Of a DNA stretch of 64,000 nucleotides, positions 58,570 to 64,000 are shown in pieces; the stretch's first letter is position 1; the number at the start of each line of letters is the position of its first letter. The translations under genes were made by a program, and so were the position numbers. Source of the DNA: Neckera pumila (taxonomy: Eukaryota; Streptophyta; Bryopsida; Hypnales; Neckeraceae). A model generated the notes under the pieces. The model was given only the letters and a program-made list of their open reading frames with translations, ran no database searches and was not told the origin of the DNA. The stretch lies in the NCBI GenBank assembly GCA_963969595.1, contig OZ018409.1:4528501-4592500 (forward strand), given 5' to 3'.

Positions 58570-60318
58570 TTGGTCTTTAAAATTTTTGCTTTTGTATTTT
58601 TTCTTGAGGGTATTAAAGTAATTACCTTTTACTCGTAGGAGTTGATTTTCTACCTGACCTAAATAAGTATGTCATCATATTGTGAACCTAATTTTTGATA
58701 TTGCCCTTGAATGATTAAAGAAGTATCAAATTGTTTTCTCTTATGAAAGAAATAGTGTGCACAGTATTAGGATGTGGGATTATATTCTTTTGGAAAAATA
58801 TGAATCAGTTTTGAGTTTATGAACTATTCTACTCTGAAGCACACAAGTTTCACTTGGCCTCTATTCAGAATCGATAGAAAGTAAATCTGAACGGTTATCA
58901 TATTTGCAAATTAAATGGCTACAATATTTTTCTAAAATGGTCACAACGTCAAAGCTACAGTAGGGCCAAATTCTTTAACCCTTTGAGGACACGATCCATT
59001 ATCAACTAGGGTCAAATATCATGTGTGATGTAGCCTATTAGATTGAGTTGAATATCAATCCTATATTTGTATTAATTAACACTATGTATTATATATCATT
59101 GTGAGAAATTTAAATTTGTAATTGTTATCATTTTTGTTGCAAAATTTGAAAATATATAAGTAAAATAGTCAAAACAATCCAAATTATTTGGAATTTTTTC
59201 AAGAGGTACAAGTAGAAATGGAGTTTTGTATGAAAGTTTCTCAACTGGTTAATTTACTTCTTACACACAAACCAGCCACAACAAAGACCTTGAAGTTAGA
59301 TTTAGCTATCAAACCAAATTTATCCTTTTATTTAATAGATTGATGTATAAAATTTTGATATTTTTTGCTAGTGGAAAAATATATTTTCTATTTGTTTTGT
59401 TTCTTTCAAAACATTTGATGGAAAAATCAAATTCTTATGATTTTTTTAAAGGCAAAGGTGGAAATAAAATTATATCAATTATAATGTATATTGGAATAAT
59501 TTATAATTTTTACCATAAATGAACTAATGAAGGCTAAAATGAAAATTTTGATGAACTTAAAAAAATATATATAAATGAAAAATACAACATATTGTTTCTT
59601 TTATTCTAACTCATGGAAATTGCAATTGCAATATTTCTTTCTATTTTTTGGATTCTTTCAAATTTTAAAATGAATTAGAAAGAGATCTTGTCAAGTTTCA
59701 TTTTTTTAATTTAAATCAAACACCATAAACAGTTATATAGAAAGTTACAATCAAGGTTGATCAAGGCGCATCCACTTTTTAGATGCATGGACTTTTGGGG
59801 ATTAGTAGTTTTACACACCAAAAGTATATAATATTATTGTCATCATTTAAGATGTTCCAAATCCATTGCTTACACTTAAATATACACAAATAGGATTGCT
59901 TACCAAATAGGTCCCTTTTTCTCAATTTCAATGAATGACTATGGGTCTTTTTGTCTAGGAAGTGCAAAAAAACTTGTTAAGTAAGATAGTTGAAGCTACA
60001 TAAGAGTAAAGCCAAAGACTTAGTCAACTTTTGTGAATCTTTTTCTTTGAAAAGCTATACAATTGTTTTGAGGATTATTTGTATTTCTGTGTTTTTACTT
60101 AGGATGCATTAGACAAGTAGCCATTTGAACTTTGTTGCTTACATCTTTGACAAATTAGGTTGCTAATCATTTGAATTTTATTGCATTAGATCAATTAAAG
60201 TTGGTATGCAAGTTTACTTCTATGTCTCAAACTTTGAATGATTTGCTCCAAATACCAATATCTATATATAAGAACCTACCTAAAATTTACAAATGTACTA
60301 AATTTAAACTTCACAATT
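58570..60318. other. AT-rich DNA, no gene; one distinct TTAACCCTTT end
   Basis: No gene is visible. At 58976 the sequence TTAACCCTTTGAGGACACG resembles a piggyBac-type terminus of a different subfamily, without an evident partner. Confidence 0.45.
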
Positions 60319-60902
60319 CTAACCCCTGAAGTCCCAAGGCCATTTTTCTGTCAAAAATCACTCAAAATTGCTACTTTTGTTGTGTTCATCCAATAAATCA
60401 AAAAATTACTTTTTTTAGAATCTAATTGCAGGAGCTTGTACTACACTTTTCTCGGATCATGTAGTAAAATTTTCGTGATGTTTGATGGTACGGATTGAAA
60501 GATATCAACATTCAAAGTGAAAGAAAAAGTTTTTTTCAATAGAATGCTTTGATTGCCCGAAAAACAAGAAACTCTATAACTTTCACATCATCAATCCAAA
60601 TGGAATGAATCAAAGCTTCCTATTTAGACAAGAATATAATCTTTTAGAAAAAAATAACTAAAAAATATATTTTAGTTTTTTATAGATTTTTTTTGCTGCC
60701 CGGTCTCCCCTGTTTTGAGGTTATTGTGGCATAACTTTTGCTCCCGGGCACCAATTGAAATAAAATTTACACTCCCAAAAAGCTGATAAGTTTTTCTATC
60801 TTATGGAAAAGTTTCATAAAGTTTCACCAAAAACTGAGCTCATAGGAATGTGCCCAAAATCCACTTTGTCTCCTATAGGGACAATGGGACTTTAGGGGTT
60901 AA
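60319..60902 (+). mobile_element. TTAA-family element E8, shortened
   Basis: Left end CTAA-CCCCTGAAGTCCCAAGGCC (TTAA decayed by one base), right end GGGACTTTAGGGG-TTAA. At 584 bp it lacks a central part of the 930-bp copies but keeps 'caaaaattactttt', 'tccaaatggaatgaatcaaagctt' and 'gcccaaaatccactttgtc'. Non-coding. Confidence 0.65.
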
Positions 60903-63355
60903 GTTTCAAGCATCTTCAAACTTTTAATCTTAAATTGGACCTTTTTTGTAGTGTACAATACCTAAGCCCTAGAATGTGTTTATGAATGTAGAAATTCTCA
61001 CAAGATTTTGTTAAAGAATTTATACTCAAATATGAGAAAATATGACCATAATAAAATTTAAAAAACTAAAATGAATTTGGAATTTTTAAGTTAAAAACAT
61101 AGTCAAAGTAGTGTGTATATTACAGAACTAACATACCTAAATGATGTGTTTCATATTTATTACTGGGATATTGAGATTTGAAGACAAAAATTATTCATTT
61201 ATCAACTTTTTGAACAGCTTTTGAATTTAATTGCTTACTTTGTACCCCAGATAAATAACTCCCTTTTATATTTCGTAATGTTAATCTTTAATAATACAAG
61301 TTAATGCAAAGTCAAATGATATCACGTATTCTTGTTTCACAAAAGTTTATAGCTTTTGCAATGCTAATATGTACATTTTCTCTTGAAATTTTTTTCACAG
61401 CCTATTTTTCACAAAACTTTTTGGAATTTTTTTAGTTGGCCTTAAATTTTAGAAGTGCATTACCTTTTTTCTTCTATTAGTTTTATATTAATTCAGTTGT
61501 TCAATAGTTCATAGTTTCTTCAATACTATTGCATTTGGTACAAAATCTAAAAGAGTTCTTCTTGCAATAGCCCAACATGTCGAACCATGTAATTATGCAA
61601 AAATGAGTAAAAAAGACAATGGAGATCAAAGATTTGTAAAGAACTTTAACCCTTTAGCACTCCGACGTCCAAATTGAAACTTACAGTTCGTTTTCATTAT
61701 TGTACTTGGATGAAGTCATCCTAATTTGTGGAGATACTTTATAAAGTTGTTGCCCTATCTAATGGTTGGATTTGGTGTTATTTGAACACATATCTACATT
61801 TTTCTAAAATTACAAATGTGGAAGTATATCAAGTACTTGACCAAACCACAATTGCATTGAGTCTAGTTCAAAATTAGATTTGCAAAATGAGGTCATAGAT
61901 TTAAAGAACACAAAAACTCCCAAAAATCACCATGTCAAGAGAACCTCATTTCAAATCCATTCCAACAAATTTTATTCAAAAAATGATAATATTTTGCTTC
62001 TAATTGTATTTAATAGGGATTTTGAAATTTTCTTTTCAAAATTTATAAAAAAATATTGGTGATAGCATTGGTGAATCTAATTGTATGGATGGAATCTAAA
62101 ATTCAAAATCTACAACTTTTATTTGTATATTAAATCCAAAATATTCTTCCAAATAATACTTTATGATGATTTTTCTCTAATTGTCAATTCTAGAGAAGAC
62201 TCTATTTGTTGGGGGGTAAATTCCAATTTGCACCAACCTTATGTCACGTGGCAAAACAATTCCATCTTATCCAGCAAACCAAAATGGCACCAAAATCACC
62301 TAGCCAACTAAACAACAAAAGAATTAGAATTGTTGCAAATATTTTGGGAAAAAGAAATAGAAAAAAACTTAACAAAGGAATCCTCTCCATCACAATTTCA
62401 ACTCAGAGCAACCCCACAGCACGGCGCCAAAGGCACTCAATACGGGCAATGGGCGGGCCGTGGCTTAGAAGTTGCCCCACGGAATGCACGCCAAGTAAAA
62501 AACATGCCCGGCCATAGCCAAAAGTGAAGAGGGCATGGACAAATGGAGACTCTTGGGCACAGCTCACCAAGTTGTATAAAAATCCTTTTGACCCCACCTT
62601 TTGAGAAGCTTTGCTTGAAAAGTTGAATAGATTTTCTTTAGAATTATAAAGTAAAGACTATAACTAGATATTTAACCACTTGGCGAGTCTTCTTCACAAC
62701 GAACCTGTTACTCTAAGTTAATTCTCTCACACAGCAATGTGCACAGAGAAGACACGGTCAAAATCTGACCTAGTGTAAGTATTCCACACTCTTAGTCATA
62801 CGCAAAGTTCCAATATTTATAAGCTTATTAGAATGCCATAAACTTTTCAAGCCGAGCTAACATCCCATGTTGTCGTAGATCCAATCAACTGACTCTCAAA
62901 TCTCACGTCTCCAAAGACAGAAATCTGTCATTGCATATATTGTCTGTCTCTGTGAGTTTGGGTTAGATATGCTAATAAGCTATCAAATCATGTGTGGTAT
63001 TGACGCTCACCCAAAATTATATTGAGGCTCACCCCAAGAAGAACACGTTCTCATCCACCCTAAAAGCTTGAGCTTCGTCTTTTTGAATACCACTACCAAC
63101 AACACAATCAAACAACGCAAAAATGGATAGCAATTGTACAATTATTGTAGTTTTTCCAATTGTCTTATATCAATTGTCCCATATCAAATAATCTCTTCAA
63201 TTTGCATACAATCCTAAGAGAAACGAAACTTTTACTCAACAAAATTTTTTATCTGAATATCCAATCACCTTTAATTTTACTTCTTGCAAAAAGGGTAAAT
63301 GTCTCCCACCTTGTGACAAATTTCAGAGCCATCCAATCCTTTTTTTACTTCAAAA
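60903..63355. other. AT-rich DNA, no gene recognised
   Basis: A second TTAACCCTTT-type end (TTAACCCTTTAGCACTCCGACG) lies at about 61646. The stretch 62.25-62.60 kb is GC-richer and holds overlapping open frames (62206-62517, 62330-62527), but none shows a domain, a splice pattern or a start context I would trust. Confidence 0.45.
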
Positions 63356-63364
63356 TCACTCATC

Positions 63365-63412
63365 CAAATATCCGTTGTCCCTTGAATGGACATTTGGTCC
63401 ATTAGGGGTAAC
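63365..63412. mobile_element. Solo right-hand end of a TTAA-family element
   Basis: CCGTTGTCCCTTGAATGGAC followed by ATTTGGTCCATTAGGGG-TAA matches the right terminus of E2. The adjacent interior does not match, so this is a truncated remnant. Confidence 0.45.
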
Positions 63413-64000
63413 CTTTGCTCATAAGGTACATTCACATCAATGGAGAATATCTTGACCTTGAGAGGTATAAAATAACTTCACCATTATTTCCTTCATTCAA
63501 TTTTAATCTTCCATCATAGTGAGGGTATTTTATCTCTATCAAAGTTAAGATCTCTCCTAAGAGTACAAAGCCAATTAAAAAATAATAATGATTTGAATAA
63601 TAAATAATCAACATAGAAAATATGAAGATCTCCAAGCAAGGCTAATAGAGGCATGTGTTGGTGGCTTATGATACCAAATAGCAACCTTTTTGAGGCCCTT
63701 GTTAGTTTATTTGTAGGACTTTCATTTGTGAACACCAACATTTTTCTTTTAAAAAGAATTAATAGACATTTCTTTTCCTTTATGACTACTTTTTTTACAC
63801 CAAAAATAGCCTTCTATGAGTTCTATCTAATTCAAGCATTTGATGGTAAAATAGTGAACTTCATATGTTTTTGAGAGACTTAATTTGTGCTAACAAAAAC
63901 CAAAATAAAAAAGAAAGCTCAACAAAGACAATTGAATTACTACAAGGGAAACAAATTTTGTAAGGCTCAAATAATTTTATCCTATTATCTCAATAATTTT
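63413..64000. other. AT-rich end of window, nothing recognised
   Basis: Short open frames on both strands follow the AT bias and show no domain. Confidence 0.45.

Noticed and set aside
62206..62597. Gene in the GC-richer patch on either strand
   Set aside because: Overlapping frames on both strands, with no domain, splice signal or convincing start.
1..64000. CRISPR array, bacterial operons or ribosome-binding sites
   Set aside because: Introns, TATA boxes, MITEs and plant protein families show this is nuclear plant DNA; no regularly spaced direct repeats with spacers exist.
1..64000. LTR retrotransposons
   Set aside because: I saw no long direct terminal repeats and no reverse transcriptase, integrase or gag motifs in any frame.

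Overview
This looks like nuclear DNA of a land plant, probably one with swimming sperm such as a moss, liverwort, lycophyte or fern. Genes are few and intron-bearing, intergenic DNA is very AT-rich, and the recognisable proteins are plant types: a chloroplast mitoferrin-like carrier, a plant BTB/POZ protein and a COX7a-like subunit. Broken copies of a flagellar WD-repeat gene (CFAP57 type) suggest an ancestry with motile sperm. The species cannot be fixed from the sequence.

Layout. 0.4-4.1 kb: exon-like pieces of an unrecognised minus-strand gene, at least partly decayed. 4.2-15.7 kb: AT-rich repeats, fold-back (hairpin) elements, a tRNA-derived SINE candidate and TTAA-flanked elements. 15.8-20.5 kb: a CFAP57-like pseudogene. 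20.57-27.63 kb and 33.24-40.30 kb: the two arms of a large, apparently perfect inverted repeat of about 7.06 kb, each holding a complete BTB/POZ gene with its promoter. 27.63-33.24 kb: a spacer made largely of TTAA-flanked elements placed end to end. 40.3-44.8 kb: a second, diverged and rearranged copy of the 15.8-20.5 kb region, on the opposite strand. 45.7-45.9 kb: a small COX7a-like gene. 48.4-50.5 kb: a four-exon mitoferrin-like carrier gene. 52.8-55.5 kb: a decayed pogo/Tigger-class transposase gene. 55.6-64 kb: AT-rich repeats with more TTAA elements.

The main observation is structural. An older inverted duplication (outer parts diverged and reshuffled) surrounds a core whose arms are still identical. 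This points to recent duplication, arm-to-arm gene conversion or an assembly fold-back. Both arms end at a TTAA where an element of one family begins. That family has TTAA target sites and termini reading CCCCTAAAGGACC, which are hallmarks of the piggyBac superfamily. An interrupted host repeat at 30.6-31.8 kb, compared with its uninterrupted relative at 4.5-4.8 kb, supports real insertion at TTAA.

The intact genes (MFL1-like, BTB/POZ, COX7a-like) are ordinary plant housekeeping or regulatory types and share no obvious pathway.
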